A DNA stretch of 64,000 bases, taken from Actinomyces ruminis. Lineage in GTDB: Bacteria > Actinomycetota > Actinomycetes > Actinomycetales > Actinomycetaceae. The stretch spans positions 154,068 to 218,067 of the forward strand of contig NZ_MTPX02000042.1 in the NCBI RefSeq assembly GCF_002154335.2, written 5' to 3'. The translations under genes and the position numbers were made by a program. Below are positions 27,608 to 36,869 of the stretch, in pieces. How positions within the stretch are numbered: position 1 is the stretch's first letter; the number at the start of each line of letters is the position of its first letter. The notes beneath the pieces were generated by a model. The model was not told where the DNA came from. It was given only the letters and a program-made list of their open reading frames with translations, and ran no database searches.

Positions 27608-27969
27608 TCGCCGTGCTTGACCTGATTGACGGAGCTGACCAGCTCACCCTTGCCACCATCGCGGGCCTGGTGTGGCCGCTCGTGCAGGCGGTCATGGACC
27701 GCGTAGAGTGGACCGCCAACCGCCGCCGCCTCGTTGCCATCGCGGCCGCCGTCGTTATCTCCCTGGTGGCGTGGTGGATGGGCAGCTACCCGCTCCAAGC
27801 GGACATGATCGCCACGCAGGCGGCCGTCGCCCTCGGCTACGCCCAGGCATCCTTCGCCGTCTTAAAGCGGCTCGGCGTCCTGGACTGGGCAGGGGCCGTA
27901 ACGCCCGGCGGTGAGTCCAAATCGGACTATGAGGCTCGGCACCGCGCCGACGACGGCGCCGAGGGGTGA
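27604..27969 (+). CDS. Holin-like membrane protein
   Basis: 121 residues from GTG 27604 (overlapping the lysin stop), with GTG 27613 as alternative. Hydrophobic helices at about 15-35 (LATIAGLVWPLVQAVM), 44-62 (LVAIAAAVVISLVAWWMG) and 70-90 (AVALGYAQASFAVL), then a charged tail. The size, membrane pattern and position directly after the endolysin are those of an actinophage holin. Confidence 0.75.
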   Translation: MIAVLDLIDGADQLTLATIAGLVWPLVQAVMDRVEWTANRRRLVAIAAAVVISLVAWWMGSYPLQADMIATQAAVALGYAQASFAVLKRLGVLDWAGAVTPGGESKSDYEARHRADDGAEG

Positions 27970-27976
27970 GGCGGCC

Positions 27977-28519
27977 ATGCGCGCCGCCCCGCTCGCCGTC
28001 TCCCGCTCCGTGTGGGGATCGCTCACACCCCCCAGGGTGATATCCCTGCTCGCGGCCGCCACCTATGTGTGCCTGGGCGCGGGCGGCGTGGCGGTCCTGG
28101 CCCGTCCCGGACCCACCCCGGCGGACGTGGGTATCGGGGCTGTCCTGATGATCGTGGGTGCGCTAGCGGCCGCGCCGGCGGCGTGGCGGGGCTGGTGGGG
28201 CGTGGAGGCTCCCGCCGCCGCACTCACGGTCCTGGGCATGGGCGCCGTCACCGCCCTGGGTATCACCCGCTCCGTGCTGTCCGACAGGTGGCTGTCATGG
28301 CACCTGTGGATTGTGGTCGCGGTCGCCCTGCTCATCGGGCAGCGTGTCCTGAGGATCTGGGGTAGGTGGTGGGAGCCGGGATTCGAGCCGCACACGCGGC
28401 TCAGGCAGGAGGAGACGCGCCTGCTGGCGGCGCGCGCCATCGGCGCGGACATCCTCGCCGCCTACGACGACGTCGACGCACCAGATCGGGAGGAGTCCTC
28501 CCATGACCATTCGGCCTGA
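27977..28519 (+). CDS. Four-helix membrane protein of lysis region
   Basis: 180 residues from ATG 27977. Four predicted membrane segments (VISLLAAATYVCLGAGGVAV, VGIGAVLMIVGALAAA, AALTVLGMGAVTALGI, HLWIVVAVALLIGQRVL) and a charged cytoplasmic tail (TRLRQEETRLLAARAIGADI). Possibly a second holin or holin antagonist. No family recognised. It overlaps the next gene. Confidence 0.6.
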   Translation: MRAAPLAVSRSVWGSLTPPRVISLLAAATYVCLGAGGVAVLARPGPTPADVGIGAVLMIVGALAAAPAAWRGWWGVEAPAAALTVLGMGAVTALGITRSVLSDRWLSWHLWIVVAVALLIGQRVLRIWGRWWEPGFEPHTRLRQEETRLLAARAIGADILAAYDDVDAPDREESSHDHSA

Positions 28520-28790
28520 CCTGCTCGTCAGCGTGATCGTGGCAGCGCTTGGCTCCCCGCTGCTGCTATCCCTTGCCCAGGCGGTACGCCGCTCATGGTT
28601 GCAGCGCCGCGACATCGAGACCGAGGTCCAGCGCTGGCGTCGCCAGGCGGCCGCGTGGGAGACCACGTGCTGGGCCACTAGGGCGTTGGCCGTCCAGGCA
28701 GGGGTACCGATCGACCGGCTCCCCCGCGGCCCAGGCGAGACATCAGCGACCACCGCAGGCGAGCACCCGCCCGAGCCGAGCAGCGACTGA
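28503..28790 (+). CDS. Small membrane-anchored coiled-coil protein of lysis region
   Basis: 95 residues. One N-terminal membrane helix (LLVSVIVAALGSPLLLSL) followed by a basic helical segment (RRSWLQRRDIETEVQRWRRQ) and a proline-rich tail. This topology occurs in small actinophage lysis-region proteins. A spanin or holin role cannot be decided. It overlaps the preceding gene by 17 bases and ends just before a strong terminator. Confidence 0.6.
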   Translation: MTIRPDLLVSVIVAALGSPLLLSLAQAVRRSWLQRRDIETEVQRWRRQAAAWETTCWATRALAVQAGVPIDRLPRGPGETSATTAGEHPPEPSSD

Positions 28791-28801
28791 CACGACACAC
28801 C

Positions 28802-28840
28802 ACGAGGGGCCGACCACCGTTTTGGTGGTCGGCCCCTCGT
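28802..28840. terminator. Bidirectional terminator, 17-bp perfect stem
   Basis: Arms 28802-28818 and 28824-28840 are perfect complements around a GTTTT loop. It lies between the convergent ends of the phage late operon (+) and the HTH gene (-), so it can serve both. Confidence 0.85.
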
Positions 28841-28847
28841 CGTCGCG

Positions 28848-29267
28848 TTATCGGCGGGCGAGCGCGCGGGCGGGGATGACCCATTCCCGCCCGATCTTCC
28901 GCCCCGGCAGCGTCCCGGTGGCGAGGCGCTCGCGGATTGCCTGGGGGGTCACTCCGAGTCTGCTGGCGGCGTCGGTGACGCCCACCAGGTCGTCGTCTGA
29001 GCGGACGTCCTGGTCTGCGCGCCGGTCCCAGGCCGTGGTCGGTACAACCTCCAGGCCAATCATGCCGCCCAGGTGCTCGCCGATCGCCCGGGCGGTGGTC
29101 AGCGCCTGCCCCAGGGTCTCGGCGTCGAAGGTGATGACGGCGTCCCAGGCGTCCTCCGCAAGCGGGGACGGGGATACGGCGGGGTGGTAGTCCCGCAGCG
29201 CGTCGACCAGGGCGTCGTCGACGTCGTCGCCCTTTGCGCGGATGGTGATGGTCGCGTTGTACTCCAT
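28848..29267 (-). CDS. HTH-domain protein at prophage right end
   Basis: 139 residues from ATG 29267 (GAAGGAG upstream). The first 80 residues are an alpha/beta module (YNATITIRAKGDDVDDALVD, DAVITFDAETLGQALTTARA), and the last 50 form a MerR/excisionase-type HTH (VGVTDAASRLGVTPQAIRER, PGRKIGREWVIPA). An upstream in-frame ATG at 29333 follows an even stronger AAAGGAGGTGG and would add 22 residues. Being last before the junction and on the opposite strand, it could be a lysogen-expressed phage gene or host gene. Function unknown, DNA binding likely. Confidence 0.7.
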   Translation of the reverse strand: MEYNATITIRAKGDDVDDALVDALRDYHPAVSPSPLAEDAWDAVITFDAETLGQALTTARAIGEHLGGMIGLEVVPTTAWDRRADQDVRSDDDLVGVTDAASRLGVTPQAIRERLATGTLPGRKIGREWVIPARALARR

Positions 29268-29345
29268 GCTCGGCTCCTTCCAGGCTGGAGGTGAGATGAT
29301 GTAGGGGACCTGGGGAGGTCGGAGGCACCACATCTACCACCTCCT

Positions 29346-29390
29346 TTCGTGATAGCAAGAGTCTGACACTACACCTTGCGATAGCGCAAG
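29346..29390 (-). promoter_or_regulatory. Repeated GATAGC operator-like boxes upstream of HTH gene
   Basis: CTTGCG-ATAG-CGCAAG (29375-29390) is a perfect 6-bp-arm palindrome, and a partial copy TTCGTGATAGCAAG lies at 29346-29359. They sit directly before the strong upstream ribosome site of the HTH gene, where an autoregulatory operator would be expected (inference). Confidence 0.5.
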
Positions 29391-29413
29391 CCCGAGCGGG
29401 TGAGGCAAGACGC

Positions 29414-29590
29414 GGTAGACACATGCTTCGGCCATGTCTAGCGGAGGCGGCACCCATCGGAAACCCATCGTTTTGACGCCTGCTATCACCGTGCACGTCT
29501 AGCCTGTCCGTAGCCAATCGCTAGACGGCACGAGCGTCTACCGGCGTCATACGTGCACCGACAGATTGTGATGTCTAGCGCCGATCTAGC
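29414..29590. other. Putative right attachment region with GTCTA(G/C)C motif cluster
   Basis: Six copies of GTCTASC: 29414-29420 (-), 29436-29442 (+), 29497-29503 (+), 29520-29526 (-), 29536-29542 (+) and 29573-29579 (+), with GATCTAGC at 29583-29590. CTAG is rare in such GC-rich DNA. The cluster lies between the last phage-side gene and the truncated host gene, where attR and recombinase arm sites would be. The core site itself cannot be located without the left junction. Confidence 0.5.
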
Positions 29591-30340
29591 GCGAGAGGCG
29601 TTTTTGGGCGTCTCGGAGTTTTCCAGTATCAGAACGCAGCCATCAAGGTCTCTGGCGTCTGCATGGATACGCCCTGCGGCGAGGCCGAGCACCAGCACCT
29701 CCAAGCATCCGCCCCAGCCGGGCCCGCTGACTGTTGTGGGAGGCCCGTCCCAAAGCCAAGGCGCCGTCTGCTCGCGGGTCCCGTATTCGCTCAGCGCTTG
29801 CGGATCGGCCCAGTCCTTGCCGAAGTCCTCCGACTCTCCCGGCTCGGTGACTTCCAGAGTCTCACCCGTCAGCAGTGCCGCACGCAAGGAGGCGCGATGA
29901 ACGGTGTCGACCTCGGGCCCGGGTCCCAGGTGAACCTGGGTGGCGCCGCCGTGGAAGCTGCACACGCCGTGCTCCCACAGCCACTGGTGCAGGTTGGTGT
30001 TGTCCGAGTAGCCGAGCACCGGCTTGGGGTCTTTCAGGACGGGCTCGGAGTTCAGAAAAGGCAGGATGGACACCTGGTCGTCACCGCCCGCGGTGGCGAT
30101 GATCGCGCGAATGCTCGGATCGGCGAAGGCGGCGTTCAGGTCATCGGCGCGCTCGCGCGCGCCGGCTCCGAGACGGCGGGTCGTGGGGAACTCCACCGGC
30201 ACCAGACCGGTTATGGCGTGGAGTCGCTCCAGCGCCTGTTCATGAACAGCGGGACCGATCGCGGGCACCGCCAGCGACGGCGACAGCACCGCAATCTTGT
30301 CACCCGCTTCGGCCTTCCGGGGACGGGTCAATTGATCCAT
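29486..30340 (-). pseudogene. LD-carboxypeptidase / MccF-like (peptidase S66), 3' truncated
   Basis: From ATG 30340 (MDQLTRPRKAEAGDKIAVLS). S66 enzymes trim peptidoglycan tetrapeptides or cleave microcin C-like compounds. Conserved landmarks are present: TAGGDDQVSILPFLN, the nucleophile Ser in LGYSDNTNLHQW, FHGGATQVHLGP and GWGGCLEVL. Similarity stops after CVLILENSETPK near 29600. The remaining residues (NASRARSALDITICRCTYD onward) do not look like the family, so the final ~70-90 residues with the catalytic His are missing. The break coincides with the inferred prophage junction. Probably inactive. Confidence 0.75.
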
Positions 30341-30484
30341 GCCTGTGAACCATAGCCGGACGAGCACAGGACGGTAAAGGCCCTCGGGGAGGCCCCGGAC
30401 GGTTCCCTGAGTCCGCGGCGTGTCGGCCCTGGTTATCGGCACTGGCTCTGGATTAGGTGACCCACACCACTTAGTGTGATCGAT

Positions 30485-31387
30485 ATGAGCGCACACGAGA
30501 TCACCGGGGCAGGAGTCAAAACCGAGGCGGAGCCGGAGGCGCGAGCAAGCCGGCCGGGCCCGGGCGGCGCCGTGCTGCGGGTGGTGATTGCCATCGCGGT
30601 GATGCTGCTGAGCGCGACGGTGCCGACGCTCGTCATGGCAATTCCGGGAGTTGAGGCGCTGCTGGACGGGAAGGTCTTCGGCTGGGGGAATACGGGGTTG
30701 CTGCTGGTATGCCTGGCAGCGCTCGCGATCATGTCCCTGGCGACGGTGTGCGCTTTCCTGTGTGCCCGGATACTGATCACCCGTCTGGATCACGCCCGAT
30801 CAGCCGACCTGGCAATGCGCCCGAGCCCGCGTGCGCTGGCCTGGTGCGTCGGCATGATCATCACCGCCTTCATGGTCATGGCCCTGGCCGGTGCCGTAGG
30901 TGAAGCGCTCGGCATTGCTCGGGAGGAGCCCGCCATGCCGGGCGACACGTGGTGGTCGGCGATCCTGATTCAGATCGCCCTGGGGTTCTTTCTGCAGGGA
31001 ATCCCCGAGGAACTGGTGTGGCGCGGTTGGTTGTTCCGCTCACTCGGCTCCACCCGGACGGCGGCGGCCGTCTCGGTAGTTGCCTTCACCGTCATGCACC
31101 TGATCTCACAGGGCGGCCAGGAGGGATGGGCCGAGCACGTGACTTATCTGGCCATGCCCTTCGGCTTCGGGGCGGCGGCGATGGCTGCACGCTGGGTGTC
31201 GGGCTCGACCTGGGCGGCCATCGGTGCCCACGGCGGATTCCATCTCTCCAACCTGTTGGCGGTTAGCACCGGCGTCCCCGTTGACGAGCCGGTCACCTGG
31301 GTTGTCATCGGCTGTCTGTGGCTGGTCGCCGGGGCGATCGTGCTGCTTCTGCACAAGACGCGCGCCGGTCGCGCAATGGCGCGGTAG
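30485..31387 (+). CDS. CPBP-family intramembrane metalloprotease
   Basis: 300 residues, ATG 30485. About eight hydrophobic segments. The CPBP (Rce1-like) motifs are present: EELVWRGWLFR (EExxxR) near residue 180, FTVMHLISQG, and a later His in IGAHGGFHLSN. Such proteins cleave prenylated or membrane substrates or mediate bacteriocin self-protection. The substrate here is unknown. Divergent from the truncated LD-carboxypeptidase across 144 bases. Confidence 0.8.
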   Translation: MSAHEITGAGVKTEAEPEARASRPGPGGAVLRVVIAIAVMLLSATVPTLVMAIPGVEALLDGKVFGWGNTGLLLVCLAALAIMSLATVCAFLCARILITRLDHARSADLAMRPSPRALAWCVGMIITAFMVMALAGAVGEALGIAREEPAMPGDTWWSAILIQIALGFFLQGIPEELVWRGWLFRSLGSTRTAAAVSVVAFTVMHLISQGGQEGWAEHVTYLAMPFGFGAAAMAARWVSGSTWAAIGAHGGFHLSNLLAVSTGVPVDEPVTWVVIGCLWLVAGAIVLLLHKTRAGRAMAR

Positions 31388-31791
31388 GTGCCTGCACTCA
31401 AACGCCAGGCCGGGTGATCTCTGAACGGTAGGCATTCGGACGGCCGTCATCCGTGCGTGAGTCCGAGCTATATCTGGACACGTCTGTCCCGGCGCGAGCC
31501 CCTGGGACCTGGGAGTTCTCTCATCGTCGGGGCGACCGGGCCTCCAGGTGTGTTTCGGACCGCGCCTTGCGACGCGGTCTTGATGTCGATAAACCGTCAA
31601 CCGATGCTCAGCGGCGGCCGCGCACGTGCACGGCGTCACTGGCCCGCGCCGTCGCCCCGGGTCCGCGGCTCCCGTAGGCTGGGCGGCGGTGCGTGCCGAC
31701 GACGAGGGCCGCACCCCGGCGCAGTCGGGGGAGCATCGTCGTCGGGGCGCGAGTGAATCCGAGCAACCCCTTTGAAAGGCGTATCAGACCT
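31388..31791. other. Intergenic region before ettA, nothing recognised
   Basis: About 400 bases without a convincing gene, repeat or RNA. Short ORFs on both strands lack ribosome sites and family features. It presumably contains the ettA promoter, with GAAAGG about 15 bases before the GTG. Confidence 0.5.
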
Positions 31792-33461
<1,670 letters not shown>

Positions 33462-33474
<13 letters not shown>

Positions 33475-33604
33475 GCCGAGTCAAGCCGAGCTTGCTCGAG
33501 TTTGCGAGGCGATGGAGTCGCGTTGCAGGTCGCTGGGCGAACACGCGCGACTGAGCCGAGTCAAGCCGAGCTTGCTCGAGTTTGCGAGGCGATGGAGTCG
33601 CGTT
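33462..33604 (+). repeat. 63-bp direct duplication including the ettA stop
   Basis: 33462-33524 and 33542-33604 are identical, 80 bases apart. The unit begins with the last codons and TGA of ettA and contains CGAGC-TT-GCTCG followed by AGTTT, a small terminator-like hairpin. A tandem duplication of the ettA 3' end. Confidence 0.9.
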
Positions 33605-33651
33605 TGGAAGCGCAGGGACGTAGGTCCGTCGATGGCAGCTGTCGATTCGCC

Positions 33652-33776
33652 TCTCACGTACGCATTCGCCTCTCACGTACGCGTGAGGTTTCTCCGCGCT
33701 AGAACCCCGTAGAACTCCAAAACGCGTACGTAAGACGGAAAACCGTACGTGTGGCGGAAAGTCGTACGTGAGGTGA
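33652..33776. repeat. Inverted arrays of 19-bp units with CGTACG cores
   Basis: CGTACG at 33657, 33676, 33725, 33744 and 33763. The first two are in units of type CTCTCACGTACGCATTCGC, the last three in the opposite orientation (CCGTACGTGTGGCGGAAAG type). Spacing within each group is exactly 19 bases, with 49 between the groups. The rest of the 33605-34055 gap shows no gene. Confidence 0.8.
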
Positions 33777-33821
33777 TGCCCGGATGCGGCCACCGGCATC
33801 ACAGCCCGGTCTGAACCGCCG

Positions 33822-33841
33822 CACCCTCAAACCGGAAGAGC
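33822..33841 (+). repeat. 20-bp dispersed repeat, copy 1
   Basis: CACCCTCAAACCGGAAGAGC, identical to 58153-58172. Its reverse complement begins GCTCTTCCGGTTT, reminiscent of insertion-sequence ends, but no transposase is nearby. Both copies follow a 19-bp array. Confidence 0.7.
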
Positions 33842-34055
33842 CAGATCGCCGATGAGTTGGGCGTCCATCCTGAGGTGCGTGTCAGCCGAATGCGGTCTTG
33901 CCTGCGGGGACCGTGGATCTCACGGTCGGCACGTTTACCTGTGGCTGTCAAGCACCGTCCCGGAATAATCCCTCTAGGCCATGACCGCCTGAGGTTCCCG
34001 CAATACTCCAGCTCCCCCTGGTCTTGCGCCGTGCCCACGGCGACAACCTTCTAAT

Positions 34056-34102
34056 AAGCGGGTGGGGCCACGGATCGGTTCGATCCGTGGCCCCACCCGC
34101 TT
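34056..34102. terminator. Strong hairpin terminator, 22-bp perfect stem
   Basis: Arms 34056-34077 and 34081-34102 pair perfectly around GTT, with flanking A and T residues. It lies 46 bases after the end of the minus-strand surface protein gene and probably terminates it. It can act on both strands. Confidence 0.85.
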
Positions 34103-34147
34103 GCTACCTGGCCGAATGTTCAGCCCGGCAGCCTGGGGCTCAGAGAC

Positions 34148-35500
34148 TCACTCGCGAGCGCGGGCGCGCTGGAGAGCAACTGCGCCAACGATCAGCAGGG
34201 AGCCGGCGCCGAGCACCAGCGCCAGGCTGTTGGCGCCGGTGCGAGCCAACGAGGGGCGGGCGGGCGTCGTGGCGGCCGGGGTGGTCGCGGGCGCGGTGGT
34301 GGCGCCAGCCGTGCTCGCCGCAGGCGTCGTGGCCGAAGCGCTGGGTGTCGTCGAGGCCGACTCACTCGGAGTTGCGGAGGGCGACTCAGAGGGAGTGGCG
34401 GACTCGGTCGGGGTCGGCGACTCGGACGGCGTCGGAGACTCGCTCGGGGTGGGCGACTCCGACGGCGTCGGGGTGACCGGCACGTTGCCGCTGGCGGAGC
34501 CGCCGCCATTGCGAAGGACCACGGTGGTCTCATCGTCCAAGGTACGGCTGCCGACGAGGAGCGAGGCCTGGTCCGTCCAGGGGCCGGCACCGGTGAAGGT
34601 CATCGGCAGAGTGATCCGGGCGAACTGACCCGCCGGAATCGTGATCGTTCCGGTGATGGTGGTGTCGGTGCAACTGGTGACCGTCACCTGGGCGCTGGTG
34701 CCACCGGTGGGGTCGCCCCACACATTACGGCCCGTGTAGGAGTAAGCGGAGGCATCGCACGTGAATGCCTGGTTCGGAGAGGTCAGCGTGTCGGCCCATT
34801 CAAGCGTCACGGAATCGGCGCCTGCGGCCATCTCCTCGGTGATGGTGGGAGTCTGAATAGTAACGCTGCCATTGCTCACACCATCTGCGCCAGGATCGGG
34901 CGCGGAGCCGAACTTCGCGAGAGCACTGGGCATCTCGGTGCAGTTGCCCTTGCACACGCCGACGGGAACCTCCACGGTTGTGACCTGACCGTTGGCGTTG
35001 AAGGTGAGCGTCTGGGTCGTGGACGGTGTGATGACGCTGGTCAGCCGGGTGTCGATCCAGCCGGTGAGCGTGATGTCCTGATGAGACTCGACGTAATCGG
35101 TAAGCGTGATGACCAGGCGGCCGGTGTCCGCGTCCTCGTCGGCGACATAGGTCATGGTCGCGGCGGTGAAGCCGTCCTCGGTGTCGAGGTTCCAGGTGGT
35201 GCCGGAGTCGAAACGCAGCTCGGCCGGTGTGTCGATCTCATAGGTCTGGCCGGCGCAGTGGCCGTCATTGAGATCGAGGTTGAACTGTAGCTTCAACATT
35301 TCCCAGGCGACCGCCGTGTTTTCGGCGGACACCGGCTCGTTGTTTTTGAGAAGCGAGATGTCGGGGGTCTCGGAGGTGGCGGTGCAATTGCCTTCAACAG
35401 CACTTGCCTTGGTGTGGAACGCCGCGGGGACGACCACAGCCAGGGCCAGTACTCCCAGGGCAAGCACAGCCAGAAGACGTGAAGCTGCGCGGGAGCGCAT
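34148..35500 (-). CDS. Sortase-anchored surface protein (LARTG), adhesin-like
   Basis: 450 residues from ATG 35500 (AGGAG upstream), earlier in-frame starts lacking a site. A signal peptide (RLLAVLALGVLALAVVVPAAF) is followed by beta-rich Ig-like domains: about residues 40-170 recall the collagen-binding adhesin fold (FNLDLNDGHCAGQTYEI, ADTGRLVITLTDYVESHQDI). A second beta domain has paired Cys. Then comes a Ser/Thr/Pro wall-spanning stalk with TPSESP repeats. The C terminus has LARTG, a hydrophobic helix and RARARE, the sorting signal. Surface adhesion is the likely role; the ligand is unknown. Confidence 0.85.
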   Translation of the reverse strand: MRSRAASRLLAVLALGVLALAVVVPAAFHTKASAVEGNCTATSETPDISLLKNNEPVSAENTAVAWEMLKLQFNLDLNDGHCAGQTYEIDTPAELRFDSGTTWNLDTEDGFTAATMTYVADEDADTGRLVITLTDYVESHQDITLTGWIDTRLTSVITPSTTQTLTFNANGQVTTVEVPVGVCKGNCTEMPSALAKFGSAPDPGADGVSNGSVTIQTPTITEEMAAGADSVTLEWADTLTSPNQAFTCDASAYSYTGRNVWGDPTGGTSAQVTVTSCTDTTITGTITIPAGQFARITLPMTFTGAGPWTDQASLLVGSRTLDDETTVVLRNGGGSASGNVPVTPTPSESPTPSESPTPSESPTPTESATPSESPSATPSESASTTPSASATTPAASTAGATTAPATTPAATTPARPSLARTGANSLALVLGAGSLLIVGAVALQRARARE

Positions 35501-35858
35501 GATGCTCCTTCCTAAAGCGGGTAAGGGGGTTGACCAGTAGCCGGACCGGCCGCCACGGAAAATGACACTTCTGCCCCAACGCGCAACAGCGCAGGACAGA
35601 GTGATGACGGAACTCCGCGGCGGCAAGTTTCAATTGTGCATCATACTCACCGTCAGGGGTGCGCAACGGCGTTTCTGGACGGATCTTGGTTGTAGCATGT
35701 TGCGTTTATCACTGGTTCGCTGACATGCCAGTTGCAAGCGCGACGATCCAAGAGATGGACGTCTCAGAATGAAGGCGTCAGACCCGATGGCCCGCGGGGC
35801 GGCGCAGGGGAGGCAACAGCGTCGCATTCAGTAGTCGGTCGGTGGTCGGCAGACGGCG
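35501..35858. other. Intergenic region, promoter area of the surface protein gene
   Basis: About 360 bases without a recognisable gene. A TATGAT hexamer on the minus strand (35645-35640) could be a -10 element for the surface protein gene, about 140 bases before its start. No clear -35 partner was found. Short + strand ORFs have no family features. Confidence 0.35.
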
Positions 35859-36869
35859 TCAGACCGAGGCCTGTGGAGCCCCGGCGTCCGAAATCGGCCC
35901 GCCGTCATCGCCCTCGGCCATGCGGATCGCCCAGTCGCCGCTGCCGTGTGAAGTAGCGGTCGGAGTGCGGATCATGCCCTCCTGCGCGATGGTGGAGACC
36001 AGCCGCCCGGCGGAGTCGAACACCTCCGCCCGGGCCATGGAGCGCCCGCCCTGGGAGGTGGGGGAGTCCTGCACGAACAGCAGCCAGTCGCCCGCGTCGA
36101 CGTCGCGGTGGAACCACTGAGCGTGGTCCAGGGTCGCCAGGCTCATGCCTTCGCTGCGCCACGACAGTCCCTGACTGCGCAGCGCCGGCTCCAGCATGAC
36201 CTGGTCGCACATGTAGGTCAGCAGCGCCCGGTGCACCGTCTGTGTGGTGTCTGCCGGAAGCGCCCCGCGCGAGCGCACCCACAGGTGCTGTCGGCCCTCC
36301 ACCTGCTTGCCGGGACGCAGATAGATATTGCCCTCTACGTGACGGATGTCGAAGGCGGTGGTTCGTCCCAGGAACTTGGCCACCGGGTGGTCGATGGAAC
36401 GGAAGATCTCCAGGGCGCTGGTCAACTCCTCGGGCTGCGGCACGTCGGGTGCCTGCAGTTGCACCTCGGTGCCTTCCTGCTGCTCCTGGAAGGAGGAGAT
36501 CATCGTCAGGATCGGCACGCCGTCCTGGGTTGTGGTGGTGCGCCGCTGAGAGAAGGAACGGCCGTCATGCATCCGCTCCACCTCGAAGCGCAGAGGCTGG
36601 CCCGGCTTACCGCCGCGCATGAAGAAGGCGTGTACGGAGTGCGGCTGCCGGGGACCGTCGCCATCGTTAACCATGGTGGCCGCGGCGGCCAGCAGACCTT
36701 GGGCAACCACCTGCCCGCCGTAGATGCGGCCGGAGATCTGGGGAAGCGAAGAACCCGTGAACGCTTCCATCCCGTCCCCCTCGCCGGTCACCTCTTCAAG
36801 GGCGAGGATCCGTGTAACGGACCCGAGTGGTTCGGTGGTGGCGGGGGGAACGGGATACGGCTGCGTCAA
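35859..36869 (-). CDS. tesB: Acyl-CoA thioesterase II (TesB-like)
   Basis: Double hot-dog thioesterase hydrolysing acyl-CoA to free acid. Hot-dog 1: ISGRIYGGQVVAQGLLAAAA, HSVHAFFMRGGKPGQPLRFE, RSFSQRRTTTTQDGVPILTM. Hot-dog 2: HRALLTYMCDQVMLEPALRS, LATLDHAQWFHRDVDAGDWL, RSMARAEVFDSAGRLVSTIA. The conserved Asp in TYMCDQ and the ending QEGMIR are typical. The likely start is TTG 36869, overlapping the ptsI stop (TTGA). About 336 residues, longer than usual at both ends. Confidence 0.85.
   Translation of the reverse strand: MTQPYPVPPATTEPLGSVTRILALEEVTGEGDGMEAFTGSSLPQISGRIYGGQVVAQGLLAAAATMVNDGDGPRQPHSVHAFFMRGGKPGQPLRFEVERMHDGRSFSQRRTTTTQDGVPILTMISSFQEQQEGTEVQLQAPDVPQPEELTSALEIFRSIDHPVAKFLGRTTAFDIRHVEGNIYLRPGKQVEGRQHLWVRSRGALPADTTQTVHRALLTYMCDQVMLEPALRSQGLSWRSEGMSLATLDHAQWFHRDVDAGDWLLFVQDSPTSQGGRSMARAEVFDSAGRLVSTIAQEGMIRTPTATSHGSGDWAIRMAEGDDGGPISDAGAPQASV

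Larger units (their letters stand above)
1..29590. mobile_element. Siphovirus-type prophage (left end outside window)
   Basis: An almost unbroken run of + strand genes in classical order: early genes, HNH, small and large terminase, portal, prohead protease, HK97 capsid, connectors, tail tube, tail chaperones, tape measure, distal tail, tail fibre, endolysin and holin. Packaging by HNH plus terminase and an HK97-type head are seen directly. A tape measure of 722 residues implies a tail of roughly 100 nm (inference). No integrase, repressor or excision cluster is visible, so they should lie left of position 1. The right limit near 29.4-29.6 kb is inferred from the truncated host LD-carboxypeptidase gene and the motif cluster there. 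Confidence 0.9.

Noticed and set aside
29400..29480. tRNA gene as integration target
   Set aside because: No cloverleaf could be formed; a small hairpin (ACATG/CATGT) is present, but no T-loop or anticodon stem.
33799..34038. Minus-strand ORF as a transposase remnant near the 20-bp repeat
   Set aside because: No transposase motif could be recognised in either strand; only the 20-bp repeat itself is supported.
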